43,958 nucleotides of DNA, taken from positions 1-43,958 of the forward strand of contig JAGBGK010000026.1 in NCBI GenBank assembly GCA_017936005.1, read 5' to 3'. Source of the DNA: Tidjanibacter sp. GTDB taxonomy: Bacteria; Bacteroidota; Bacteroidia; Bacteroidales; Rikenellaceae. Below, one piece after another: positions 26,571 to 34,343 of this stretch (the first letter of the stretch is position 1; every line of letters begins with the position of its first letter). Below the pieces are notes generated by a model, which worked only from the letters and a program-made list of their open reading frames with translations, was not told the origin of the DNA and made no database searches. Position numbers and translations under genes: made by a program.

Positions 26571-28466
26571 TTAGTTAAGAGTTGTGTATGCTCCTTGTTT
26601 GTTCTGATTGTTGGTGATACTCTCCACCAATTCGGCAAGATAGACTTCCAGGTTGGTGTAGCCCTCCGAGGGACGGAGAGTGGTGGTGTTGCCGTCGGCT
26701 GCGCTGTTGGGGTTGAGTCCTTTGGCACTCTCCCAACTGTCGGGCATACCGTCGCCATCCGAGTCTTTCACCTTTGCCACCTCGGCACTTGTGGCCGAGA
26801 GGGTAGGCCAACCGCCCACGTCGGTGTGGGAGTCGATGATTCCGTTGGTGCCACCATTGGACCCCTTGTGGGTGTAGTTGCCATTTTTCACCTCGCCCAC
26901 CACACGGCTGTCCACCGCATCCCTGCGGAGTGATGCGCCCACATAGGCGAGCACCTGCTCGTAGGCCTGCTGTGCGGTGTGTGTTGTGGTGTAGCACTGC
27001 TGGCTATCATCCTTGCGTATGGGCAGAGGGGAGGATGATTTCCACGAGTTGTGGTTGCTGGGCTTGGTGCCGTCGTGGAGATAGATACCACTCCAATTGT
27101 CTGTGTTGATGCTTGCCGCATAGGAGCCTGCGTGGTAGTTGCCACTCACATACATCTTGGCGTAACCATAGTCGGTCTTACTGCTCGAATAGATGCCGTT
27201 TGCATCCACAAAATATTTCCTTTGCTTGCTTGCGGGGCCCGGCTTGTAGTAGTTACCCACCACGTTCCAAGCCGCACCTTCGCCACCGTAGGTGGAGTTG
27301 CCGCCCCAGTTGTAGACCACATTGTTGCGGTAGTCGGCATTTCCTCGGTGGGAGTTCACATAACTATCATAGACCTCGGGGTGGTCAAAACGTGGGTTGC
27401 GACTATCGTTGTGGGCCAACAGGTTGTGGTGGAACGAGGCGTTCCTACCGCCCCAGATACCGCCGTAGCCGTGTGCGCCCTTGGAGTGTCCTGCGTTTTT
27501 GAGTGCCTCGGATACCACACACCACTGCATCGTGAAGTTCTTGTTGGCATAGAACGAGCAAGCCTCGTCGATGGACCAACTCATTGAGCAGTGGTCGAGG
27601 ATGATGTCGCTGTTGTAGCGGCCCCAGATGGCATCCTCCTGCGACTTGTCCTCGTTGCCGAGTCGGAAACGGACATAGCGAATGATGATGTTACTTGCGC
27701 TCACCTGCACGGTGCGTCCTGCGATGCAGATACCATCGCCGGGGGCTGTTTGGCCTGCAATGGTGAGGTTACCGTTGGTGATGCGGAGGGTATTTTTGAG
27801 GTGGATAGTGCCCGCCACGTCAAAGACGATGGTGCGTGCGCCACTCTTGCCCACAGCCTCTCGGAACGAGCCTGCGCCGCTGTCGTTGAGGTTGGTGACG
27901 TGATAGACCTTACCCCCACGACCGCCTGTGGTGTACATACCGCCACCCTCGGCACCGGGGAAGGCAAGGGTGTTGGCCGAGGGGGTAACCTCTCCGCCTC
28001 CCGTGTTATCACCTCCCGTGTTATCACCTCCCGTGTTGTCGCCGCCACCGGTGTTGCCACCCGTATTATCGCCCGTGTTGTCATCGCCGCCATTGCCACC
28101 ACCGCCAACATCCTCTGTTGCGTTGGTTTTCACGGTGACGTACTCCGAGTAGGGGCTCACAATTGTACCCTTCTTGGCCCTCACAGCCACCTGATATTCG
28201 GTGGCCTCGGTGAGGCCCGAGAGGGTTACGGTGGTGGTGCTGCTGGGGGTTGTGGTGTAGCCTGCCGAGTTCTTGCAGCGCACCTCATACTCTTCGGCAC
28301 CCTCCACAATGTTCCATTGCAGGGCGATGGTCGTGGTGGTCGTGGCTGTTACCTTCAACCCCGTTGGGGAGTCGATGGTTTCGGGTGTGGGCTCCACAGG
28401 GTCGGGGCCACAGCCCACCAAGCACAACGCACACAGTGCTGTCAGTATCCTAAATAGGTGTTTCAT
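26571..28466 (-). CDS. FN3-PL1 pectate lyase lipoprotein
   Basis: The protein has 631 residues with a lipobox at LVG-C19, so probably on the cell surface. Residues about 33-115 are a fibronectin type III domain (SPTGLKVTATTTTTIALQW). Residues about 118-160 are a flexible Gly/Asp/Asn/Thr linker encoded by 15-bp tandem repeats. Residues about 165-600 are a PL1 lyase beta-helix: FPGAEGGGMYTTGGRGG, DHCSMSWSIDE, SRNPRFDHP. The C-terminal DSDGDGMPDSWE is a calcium-binding type repeat. PL1 cleaves polygalacturonate by beta-elimination. The lyase part closely parallels that of the 17953-20484 protein, suggesting duplication inside the locus. It is the second gene of its operon, 41 bp after the GH28 gene. 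Confidence 0.94.
   Translation of the reverse strand: MKHLFRILTALCALCLVGCGPDPVEPTPETIDSPTGLKVTATTTTTIALQWNIVEGAEEYEVRCKNSAGYTTTPSSTTTVTLSGLTEATEYQVAVRAKKGTIVSPYSEYVTVKTNATEDVGGGGNGGDDNTGDNTGGNTGGGDNTGGDNTGGDNTGGGEVTPSANTLAFPGAEGGGMYTTGGRGGKVYHVTNLNDSGAGSFREAVGKSGARTIVFDVAGTIHLKNTLRITNGNLTIAGQTAPGDGICIAGRTVQVSASNIIIRYVRFRLGNEDKSQEDAIWGRYNSDIILDHCSMSWSIDEACSFYANKNFTMQWCVVSEALKNAGHSKGAHGYGGIWGGRNASFHHNLLAHNDSRNPRFDHPEVYDSYVNSHRGNADYRNNVVYNWGGNSTYGGEGAAWNVVGNYYKPGPASKQRKYFVDANGIYSSSKTDYGYAKMYVSGNYHAGSYAASINTDNWSGIYLHDGTKPSNHNSWKSSSPLPIRKDDSQQCYTTTHTAQQAYEQVLAYVGASLRRDAVDSRVVGEVKNGNYTHKGSNGGTNGIIDSHTDVGGWPTLSATSAEVAKVKDSDGDGMPDSWESAKGLNPNSAADGNTTTLRPSEGYTNLEVYLAELVESITNNQNKQGAYTTLN
27997..28041. 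repeat. 15-bp in-frame tandem repeat in the PL1 linker
   Basis: Three copies of CCTCCCGTGTTATCA (the last with two changes) encode repeated DNTGG units of the linker. The period is a multiple of three, so slippage would alter linker length without breaking the frame. Confidence 0.85.
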
Positions 28467-28474
28467 ATTTTTTT

Positions 28475-28502
28475 GCTGTTAGCTGTTAGCCGTTAGCTGT
28501 TT
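28475..28502. repeat. Heptamer array (GCTGTTA), 4 units
   Basis: GCTGTTA, GCTGTTA, GCCGTTA, GCTGTTT fill the 41-bp space between the GH28 stop and the PL1 start and would be transcribed as the PL1 leader. Confidence 0.85.
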
Positions 28503-28507
28503 TTGTT

Positions 28508-30178
28508 CTACTCAAACTTCACCGCACCCTTTGCCTTTGCCACGATGTTGGCATTGTCGGCCGTAGCGGTGGGGGAGGAGATGGTGATATTGCGGTTGCG
28601 GCTGCCGGTAACTTTCACAGCCTCGCTCATACCCTCCGGGCAGAGGAAGTCTTTGACAACCACATCTTTGGCATTGTTGATTTTCAGCGCAGCACCCTTG
28701 CGGGGAACGATGCGCACGTTCTCTAACAGCACACCCGTCGATTCGTTAATCTCGGCACCAATCTCGGCCTCGATGGTGGTGTTGCGCACCTCCACATTCT
28801 CCACATTCATCTCTGGCAGACCGTTGAACAACATAGCCCTGCGAGCCGAACGGCACACCACGTTATCAACGTAGATATTGCGGAATTGGGGAGTGGTTTC
28901 GTCCACAGGTTTGAGTACCATATCGGTTGAAGGCTCGCCGTCGCCATCTTCGAGTGCTTCGAGAGCCGACTTGCCACCGTAGAAGAGGTCAAACAGTAGG
29001 GCCTCGGTTGCGATGTCGTTCATCACCACGTCCTCGATGTAGATGTTCTCCACAACGCCACCCCTGCCTCGGGTGCTCTTGAACCTCAAACCCACATCGG
29101 TTCCCGAGAAGCGGCAGTTCTTAACATAGACGTTCTTCACGCCACCCGACATCTCGCTACCCACAACAAAACCTCCGTGGCCGTGGTAGCAGGTGCAGTT
29201 CTCCACGATGACGTTCTCGCAGGGGATACCCCTCTTGCGACCGTCCTCGTCCTTACCACTCTTGATGCAGATGGCATCGTCGCCTGCGTCAATCCAGCTG
29301 TTGGTCATCACCACATTCTTGCACGATTCGATGTCTATTCCGTCGCCATTCTGTGCAAACCAGGGGCAACGAACAGCAATGTCATTAACGATAAGGTCCT
29401 GACAGATAACGATGTGTATATTCCAACAGGGCGAGTTTTGGAACACGGGGCCCTCCAACATCACCCTCTGGCAATCCTTGAAGTTGACCATCACGGGGCG
29501 CAGGAAGTCCCTGATGCTCTCGAAGTCCTCACGTGTCTTTGCCCAGCGAGCAATGTTCTGGTCGGCATCGCCTGCGCCATATTTGAAGTTCTCCGTTGGG
29601 TACCAAGTCTTCTTGTCGTCGCTGAGCACGCCACCACTCTTTACGAGTTTGTTCCAATCGGAGGGAGCGATTTTACTCTGCTTAACAGCCCTCCACGGTG
29701 CGCCCTGACCATCGATGATACCCTTGCCGGTAACGGCCACGTCGTGTTTGCCGAAGGCCGACAGGAGAGGTTGGCAACGGTAGGTGTTCCTACCCTCAAA
29801 GATGGTTTCGATAACGGGGTACAAATCCCTATCGGTGCTGAATACGATGATGGCCTCCTCGTCGAGGTGCAACTCAGTGTTGTTCTCCAACACGATGGGG
29901 CCCGTGAGCCACACACCGGCAGGCACCTCCACCTTACCACCGCCCTTCTGGGCCAAGTGGGAAAAGGCTTTGGCGAAGGCTTCGGTGTTGAGTGTTACGC
30001 CATCGCCCACGCCACCAAAGTCGCACACCGACACCACTCGGTTGGGGATATCGGGACGCTCCACCTTCGGCATATCGAAAGGAAGTGAGGAGTAGAGTTC
30101 GCTCTCGGTGGTGCCGCAGCAACCCACCGCGAAGATGCCACAAAGGGCAACAACCAGGGTTCGGAAAAGAGGTTTCAT
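28508..30178 (-). CDS. GH28 polygalacturonase-family lipoprotein
   Basis: The protein has 556 residues with a lipobox-like AVG-C20. It is a right-handed beta-helix of family GH28, which hydrolyses galacturonan by inversion. Motifs in order: VCDFGGVGDGVTLNTEAFAKA (typical bacterial GH28 start), the NGDGID site (aspartate of the usual NTD), AGDDAI (two catalytic aspartates), GHGGFVVGSEMSGG (catalytic-site histidine) and RFKSTRGRGG (in place of the RIK substrate-binding motif). The domain layout matches exo-acting bacterial polygalacturonases more than fungal endo-enzymes. It is the first gene of the enzyme-regulator operon, with a -7 box at 30236-30243. Confidence 0.93.
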   Translation of the reverse strand: MKPLFRTLVVALCGIFAVGCCGTTESELYSSLPFDMPKVERPDIPNRVVSVCDFGGVGDGVTLNTEAFAKAFSHLAQKGGGKVEVPAGVWLTGPIVLENNTELHLDEEAIIVFSTDRDLYPVIETIFEGRNTYRCQPLLSAFGKHDVAVTGKGIIDGQGAPWRAVKQSKIAPSDWNKLVKSGGVLSDDKKTWYPTENFKYGAGDADQNIARWAKTREDFESIRDFLRPVMVNFKDCQRVMLEGPVFQNSPCWNIHIVICQDLIVNDIAVRCPWFAQNGDGIDIESCKNVVMTNSWIDAGDDAICIKSGKDEDGRKRGIPCENVIVENCTCYHGHGGFVVGSEMSGGVKNVYVKNCRFSGTDVGLRFKSTRGRGGVVENIYIEDVVMNDIATEALLFDLFYGGKSALEALEDGDGEPSTDMVLKPVDETTPQFRNIYVDNVVCRSARRAMLFNGLPEMNVENVEVRNTTIEAEIGAEINESTGVLLENVRIVPRKGAALKINNAKDVVVKDFLCPEGMSEAVKVTGSRNRNITISSPTATADNANIVAKAKGAVKFE

Positions 30179-30235
30179 AGGTTTTAGGTTTTTTTATTTA
30201 GTTTTACTTTCTCTTTATTCCAACGATGTCTTTTG

Positions 30236-30279
30236 CAAAGTTAATGATTAGGGGTGGGTAGTGATATGGATTTTTTGTC
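30236..30279 (-). promoter_or_regulatory. Promoter and candidate operator of the GH28-led operon
   Basis: On the minus strand TAACTTTG (30236-30243) matches TAnnTTTG and predicts a leader of about 50 nt. GGATTTTTTGTC (30268-30279, plus strand) is identical over 12 bases to the site upstream of susC. AATTGCCAC (30294-30302) also occurs but in a different arrangement. The rest of the 178-bp spacer (30179-30356) shows no gene. Confidence 0.55.
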
Positions 30280-30356
30280 CGAAAATCAGCACAAATTGCC
30301 ACCCTATGGATGTTGTCATACCACTTTGCGGGGTATGTATAGGTCTTTCTTGGGGG

Positions 30357-31526
30357 CTATTTACTCCTCACTTCCTTTGCCTTGAAGAGGTCCACATAGC
30401 GGAAGAAGGCTTCCTTGCTCCACTCCTCAAACTCCTCTCGGAGCCACACATAGGAGAACGAGTAGCAAATCTCGCCCTTGCTGTTGGGTTTCATCAGACA
30501 GAGGTAGTTGTCCTTGTCCTCCACACGCTCACAGCCGTCCACCTCTCCGTCGGCAGGCCACACCACGAGGCCCACACGCTCCTTCTTGTACTTAATGGTG
30601 TCGTTCTGCGGAAAGTCCTCCGCCCACACAGCAATGGCCCTATCGGTGATGTAGGGCTCTCGGTCCCTGAATTTCTTTTGTACGCCCGTACAGAAGGTCT
30701 TACCCTCCCAATTGCCGCCCAGGGTGTGCCTTACGCTACACTCCCTGCTGCTGCCCCAAAGGGTGTAGACCGATTGGAGCGAGAGGGTGTCGCCACAGTA
30801 GTTCCACCCCTCCACACTCATCTCCACAACCGTACGCACGGGGCCGTCGGCAATGATGCGAGCTACCCTGCGGGAGAACTTGTCGATGTGGGTGGCCTTG
30901 CCTTTCTTCTCATCCCACCCTTTGAGCGTACCCACGCCCACCGTGCCACTCACACGCAACACATCGTCGCCTGCTCCCTCGGCGAGGTGCTCGTCGGTGG
31001 GGTACCACATTGTCCGGGCAATCTCCAACCCTTGGTGGCGTTTACCATAGATGTCCACCGTTTGTTTCTTGTCGAAGTAGAGTCGGTAGGCCACCTCGCT
31101 GTTTTCGAATGCGGGGCCGTGGTGGTGGAGTCGGTTGTACATAGTGTCGGCTCCCTCCTCCACAAAGTCTATCTTACGCAGCGACTTATCCTTGTTTTTG
31201 TAGTACATCTGCGCCCACACCTTGCGTGGGTACTCCTTTTGTGCGCCTTTGCCACACCTTACTCTGATTGTGTTCTCTCCCTCCACAGCGTCCCACTCAA
31301 AGGCAACCACTCGGCCCACACCGGGGATGTTGTCCACCTGCGAGGCCACCTCCACTCCGTTGACGCTCACCACTGCCGAGGTGTACCTCTCGGCAATGGG
31401 AATCTCATATCTCACATACTGCTGTGGCTGCTCGAAGTGCTCCGTAAATTTCTGCGTACGGGGTTGTTCTGTGGCCACACCACACCAGAGGGATGTGGCG
31501 AGGACCAAGAGGGTAAATTGTTTCAT
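30357..31526 (-). CDS. DUF4861 family protein, pectin-locus associated
   Basis: The protein has 389 residues with an N-terminal signal sequence (about 20 residues, no clear lipobox). The whole length resembles DUF4861 proteins, which are frequent in Bacteroidetes pectin and rhamnogalacturonan loci and in bacteria that degrade pectin. Conserved stretches include RYEIPIAERY near the start, RLHHHGPAFENSEVAYRLYF (two adjacent-histidine region, about 132-151), DDVLRVSGTVGVG and GLVVWPADGEV. It has a beta-sandwich, aldose-epimerase-like look. No reaction is assigned here. It begins 6 bp after the AI-2E gene, so it may be read from the lipid-gene operon rather than the pectin promoter 179 bp downstream. 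Confidence 0.85.
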   Translation of the reverse strand: MKQFTLLVLATSLWCGVATEQPRTQKFTEHFEQPQQYVRYEIPIAERYTSAVVSVNGVEVASQVDNIPGVGRVVAFEWDAVEGENTIRVRCGKGAQKEYPRKVWAQMYYKNKDKSLRKIDFVEEGADTMYNRLHHHGPAFENSEVAYRLYFDKKQTVDIYGKRHQGLEIARTMWYPTDEHLAEGAGDDVLRVSGTVGVGTLKGWDEKKGKATHIDKFSRRVARIIADGPVRTVVEMSVEGWNYCGDTLSLQSVYTLWGSSRECSVRHTLGGNWEGKTFCTGVQKKFRDREPYITDRAIAVWAEDFPQNDTIKYKKERVGLVVWPADGEVDGCERVEDKDNYLCLMKPNSKGEICYSFSYVWLREEFEEWSKEAFFRYVDLFKAKEVRSK

Positions 31527-31532
31527 AGGTTG

Positions 31533-32633
31533 TTAGTCCATTTTGGAGGTTAGCGAGCGCACAAGGCGGTAGTTGTAGAAGAACTCCTTGGCCAAGATAC
31601 GCAACATCGTGTAGGCGGGTATGGCGATGAGCATACCCACAATGCCCGAACACGAGCCTGCCACGAGGGTAACGATGAATATCTCCAACGGGTGTGCGTT
31701 GACCTGACGGGAGAAAATGTTGGGCGACACAAAGTAGTTGTCGATAAACTGCGCAACGGCGATGGTGGCGGCAATGATGGCCACAATCCACACAACACTC
31801 AGCCCGGAGGATGTTACGAACGTGAGTCCGGCAAGGCCGCTCAGGAAGAAGCCAATCCACGGGCCAACGTAGGGAATGACGTTGAATACTCCCTCAATGA
31901 CACCCACAAAGAATGCGTCCTGCGGACGGAATCCGCACAACATCAATATCACCGAGATTACCAACATCATTATTGTACTCTGCGCCAACACACCCAGTAG
32001 GTAGCGCGACAGCATCGAGGTAATCTTATCCACCGCACGAGTTACGTTCTCCTCATACTTGGCAGGCGCAATGGCCAGCAGTATTTTCAGAAACAGTCCC
32101 TCCTCGTTCATAAAGTGGAACGCAATGAAGGAGATACTCACCGCAGCGATGGCAATGGAGCCTGCAACGGAGAATATGGACGAAAATACCGACGTGATGG
32201 AGTCCACATTGAGGATGTTACCAATCTGGCTGTGGAACATCTCTGCCAGCGAGGTGGTCGAAATGTCAATTTTGAAATATCTGTTCAGGAAGGCTCCCAC
32301 ATCGGCGAGTGGTTGTTGCAACGAGGCCAACAGACTCTGGTAGTCGAGCTGTGCAAGGTCGCTCACCTTGCCCGAAATGAGTGGGACGAACAACACGAAG
32401 AAGAGCAACACAACGGCCCACATCGTGATGACACCCACAATGGCGGCCACCCACCTCGGCACTTTGGCCTTGCCAATGTGTAGGCTTGCCACCTTGTTCA
32501 CAAGAGGTCCACACATAATGGCCAGCACACCGGCGATGAAGATGTAGAATACGATGTTTCCGAAGAACCAAAAGATGGCAACGGCGGCTGCGAGTCCGAG
32601 CGCACCGAGCAGATATTTGTGAGTAGGTTTCAT
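31533..32633 (-). CDS. AI-2E family transporter (PF01594-type membrane protein)
   Basis: The protein has 366 residues and about eight membrane helices, starting with LGLAAAVAIFWFFGNIVFYIFIAGVLAIM. The C-terminal GVIEGVFNVIPYVGPWIGFFLSGL and QFIDNYFVSPNIFSRQVNAHPLEIF stretches are the hallmark of the family. Members have been linked to AI-2 export, Na+/H+ antiport or simple permease roles; the substrate cannot be predicted. It is 36 bp downstream of psd and 6 bp upstream of the DUF4861 gene. Confidence 0.93.
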   Translation of the reverse strand: MKPTHKYLLGALGLAAAVAIFWFFGNIVFYIFIAGVLAIMCGPLVNKVASLHIGKAKVPRWVAAIVGVITMWAVVLLFFVLFVPLISGKVSDLAQLDYQSLLASLQQPLADVGAFLNRYFKIDISTTSLAEMFHSQIGNILNVDSITSVFSSIFSVAGSIAIAAVSISFIAFHFMNEEGLFLKILLAIAPAKYEENVTRAVDKITSMLSRYLLGVLAQSTIMMLVISVILMLCGFRPQDAFFVGVIEGVFNVIPYVGPWIGFFLSGLAGLTFVTSSGLSVVWIVAIIAATIAVAQFIDNYFVSPNIFSRQVNAHPLEIFIVTLVAGSCSGIVGMLIAIPAYTMLRILAKEFFYNYRLVRSLTSKMD

Positions 32634-32669
32634 AGTGGTCAGTAATTCAAAAATCAGTAAATTAGGCGG

Positions 32670-33350
32670 TTAATTGTTGGCAGTCGGCAGTTTGGCCAGC
32701 ACGGTCTGCGAGCCAACGACCTTGTCGCCAATGCCCACGCAAATCTCGCTGCCGAGGGGAACAAACACATCCACCCTCGAACCAAACTTGATGAAGCCTG
32801 CCTTGTGGTTCTGCTCCACTTGGTCGCCCACCTCGGGGTAGGATACGATGCGCCTTGCCACCCATCCGGCAATCTGGCGGAACATAATAGTGGTGCCCGT
32901 TTTGGTCCTCACACCAATGGTCGTGTGCTCGTTCTCGGTGGAACTCTTGGGGTTGGAGGCAAAGAGGAATGCTCCGTTGTAGTGGTCCTTGTAGGTAATC
33001 TCTCCACCCACGGGGTACCAATTGACGTGGACGTTGTAGAAGTTCATATATACCGACAACTGAATACACCTGCCGCCCATCACTTTGGGCTCGTCAATCT
33101 CCTCAATAACAACTATTTTACCGTCGGCAGGCGAGAACACAGCGCCCTCCTCTTGGAAGAGTGGCCTCACAGGGTCCCTGAAAAACCTGATGACGAAGAT
33201 GATGCGCCACAAAAGGAATGCCTCCACGGGTACAACCACCCACCACGGCCATTTATAGACCAAAGCCGTGGCTGTAACCACGGCAATTATGATAGCAAAC
33301 ACAAAGGTGTTCTGCTTTACGTTTTCTCGTCCTTCGGGATTTATTCTCAT
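32670..33350 (-). CDS. psd: Phosphatidylserine decarboxylase, short type
   Basis: The protein has 226 residues, the normal size of the short Psd type common in Bacteroidetes (the E. coli form is longer). It makes phosphatidylethanolamine from phosphatidylserine at the inner membrane. Two hydrophobic helices cover about residues 16-55. D76 (SPADG), H108 (NVHVN) and S191 (KFGSRVD) form the self-cleavage/catalytic set; cleavage at G190-S191 would create the pyruvoyl group. The start overlaps the cdsA stop by 4 bp (ATGA), so the two are translationally coupled. The phosphatidylserine synthase that makes its substrate is not in the window. Confidence 0.95.
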   Translation of the reverse strand: MRINPEGRENVKQNTFVFAIIIAVVTATALVYKWPWWVVVPVEAFLLWRIIFVIRFFRDPVRPLFQEEGAVFSPADGKIVVIEEIDEPKVMGGRCIQLSVYMNFYNVHVNWYPVGGEITYKDHYNGAFLFASNPKSSTENEHTTIGVRTKTGTTIMFRQIAGWVARRIVSYPEVGDQVEQNHKAGFIKFGSRVDVFVPLGSEICVGIGDKVVGSQTVLAKLPTANN

Positions 33351-34162
33351 AGTCCAAAAATTAGCATATAAACATAGGCTACTGGGGCGGCCAAGAGCAG
33401 TGCGTCAAACCTATCCAGCATACCTCCGTGTCCGGGGATGAGGTTGCCGGAGTCCTTCACTCCGCACTCCCTCTTTATCTTCGATTCCAACAGGTCGCCT
33501 ACCACACCTGCAAGTGCAATGACAAGTCCCAAGCCACCCCAGAGTAGGATGTCGCCCTCCATAAAGTAGCCAAAGACCATAGCGAAAGCCACCGCAAAGA
33601 GTAGACCGCCAAACAGTCCCTCCCACGACTTCTTGGGCGAAATGGTGGGGCACATCTTGTGTTTACCGATGGAACAACCCACGAGGTAGGCGAAGATGTC
33701 GTTGACCCACACCGTGAAGACAACCATCAGCACCCGTGCAGGTTCCCACTCGCCCGTGCCGCCACCGATGAGCATCAGTAGCGCAAGTGGAAGTGCGATG
33801 TAGAGCAACATCAGGGAAGCCACAGCGGTGTTACCCAGCGTGGTTGTGCTCTTGCGGAAGACCTCATAGATGAATATGAAGGGTACAAACAACAAGCCCA
33901 CGAGCAACATCAGTGGCGAGGGGTTGAGTGCCACACCCACAATCCACCCCGCACCGAGGCAGAGTGTTAGTAGGTATGGAGGCAGTGCCTCCGGCATACG
34001 TCCTGTGGCGAGTTCAAAGAGTTCGGTCATCGCTCCCACACAAATCAGCGTAGCAACAATGGCTGTGGCCCACGAGCCCAACAACACCGAGCCTACCACG
34101 ACCACCCCCAATACCGCACCACTTATGGTGCGCACTCCCAAGTTCTTACCTTTCAAACTCAT
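33347..34162 (-). CDS. cdsA: Phosphatidate cytidylyltransferase CdsA
   Basis: The protein has 271 residues with several membrane helices. It makes CDP-diacylglycerol from phosphatidic acid and CTP, feeding phospholipid synthesis. The family signature SKIKRECGVKDSGNLIPGHG (about residues 228-247), followed by GMLDRFD, is complete, preceded by PTISPKKSWEG. It overlaps psd by 4 bp and lies 181 bp downstream of ftsH. A repeat-rich leader (heptamers at 34174-34224) precedes its start. Confidence 0.96.
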   Translation of the reverse strand: MSLKGKNLGVRTISGAVLGVVVVGSVLLGSWATAIVATLICVGAMTELFELATGRMPEALPPYLLTLCLGAGWIVGVALNPSPLMLLVGLLFVPFIFIYEVFRKSTTTLGNTAVASLMLLYIALPLALLMLIGGGTGEWEPARVLMVVFTVWVNDIFAYLVGCSIGKHKMCPTISPKKSWEGLFGGLLFAVAFAMVFGYFMEGDILLWGGLGLVIALAGVVGDLLESKIKRECGVKDSGNLIPGHGGMLDRFDALLLAAPVAYVYMLIFGL

Positions 34163-34173
34163 ATCTTTTTTTT

Positions 34174-34224
34174 CGTCAACCGTCGACCGTCAACCGTCAA
34201 CCGACTTTTTAATTAGTAATTAGT
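34174..34224. repeat. Two heptamer arrays: CGTCAAC and AATTAGT
   Basis: Four CGTCAAC-type units (34174-34201, one unit CGTCGAC) are followed by two AATTAGT units (34211-34224). They lie just upstream of cdsA. AATTAGT units recur upstream of the RNA methyltransferase gene (41425-41438). Confidence 0.85.
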
Positions 34225-34247
34225 AAATATTTTCCCTTTCTTTTTCT

Positions 34248-34269
34248 CGGGTATCTTTTTTAATACCCG
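34248..34269. other. Hairpin between ftsH and cdsA
   Basis: A 7-bp stem (CGGGTAT/ATACCCG) encloses an 8-nt loop. It lies about 75 bp after the ftsH stop on the minus strand. No T-run follows in either direction, so it may be a weak terminator or an mRNA end structure. Confidence 0.45.
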
Positions 34270-34283
34270 TGAAGTTAGGGAAT

Positions 34284-34336
34284 AATTTTCAATTTTCCAT
34301 TTTCAATTCCCTTTCTGCCCTTTCTGCCCTTTCTGC
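34284..34336. repeat. CAATTTT-type heptamers followed by CCCTTTCTG 9-mers
   Basis: About three degenerate CAATTTT/CATTTTC units are followed by three CCCTTTCTG units (to about 34336), ending 8 bp from the ftsH stop. CCCTTTCTG-like runs recur at 8869-8895 (minus strand), 38290-38320 and 41460-41485. Confidence 0.75.
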
Positions 34337-34343
34337 TCTTCTC

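Noticed and set aside
30300-30345. CATACC/GGTATG inverted pair as a terminator after the DUF4861 gene
   Set aside because: A 6-bp stem with a 9-nt loop and no T-run is too weak to call.
32670-33350. Truncated phosphatidylserine decarboxylase
   Set aside because: 226 residues is normal for the short Psd type; the D/H/S set and GS cleavage site are present.
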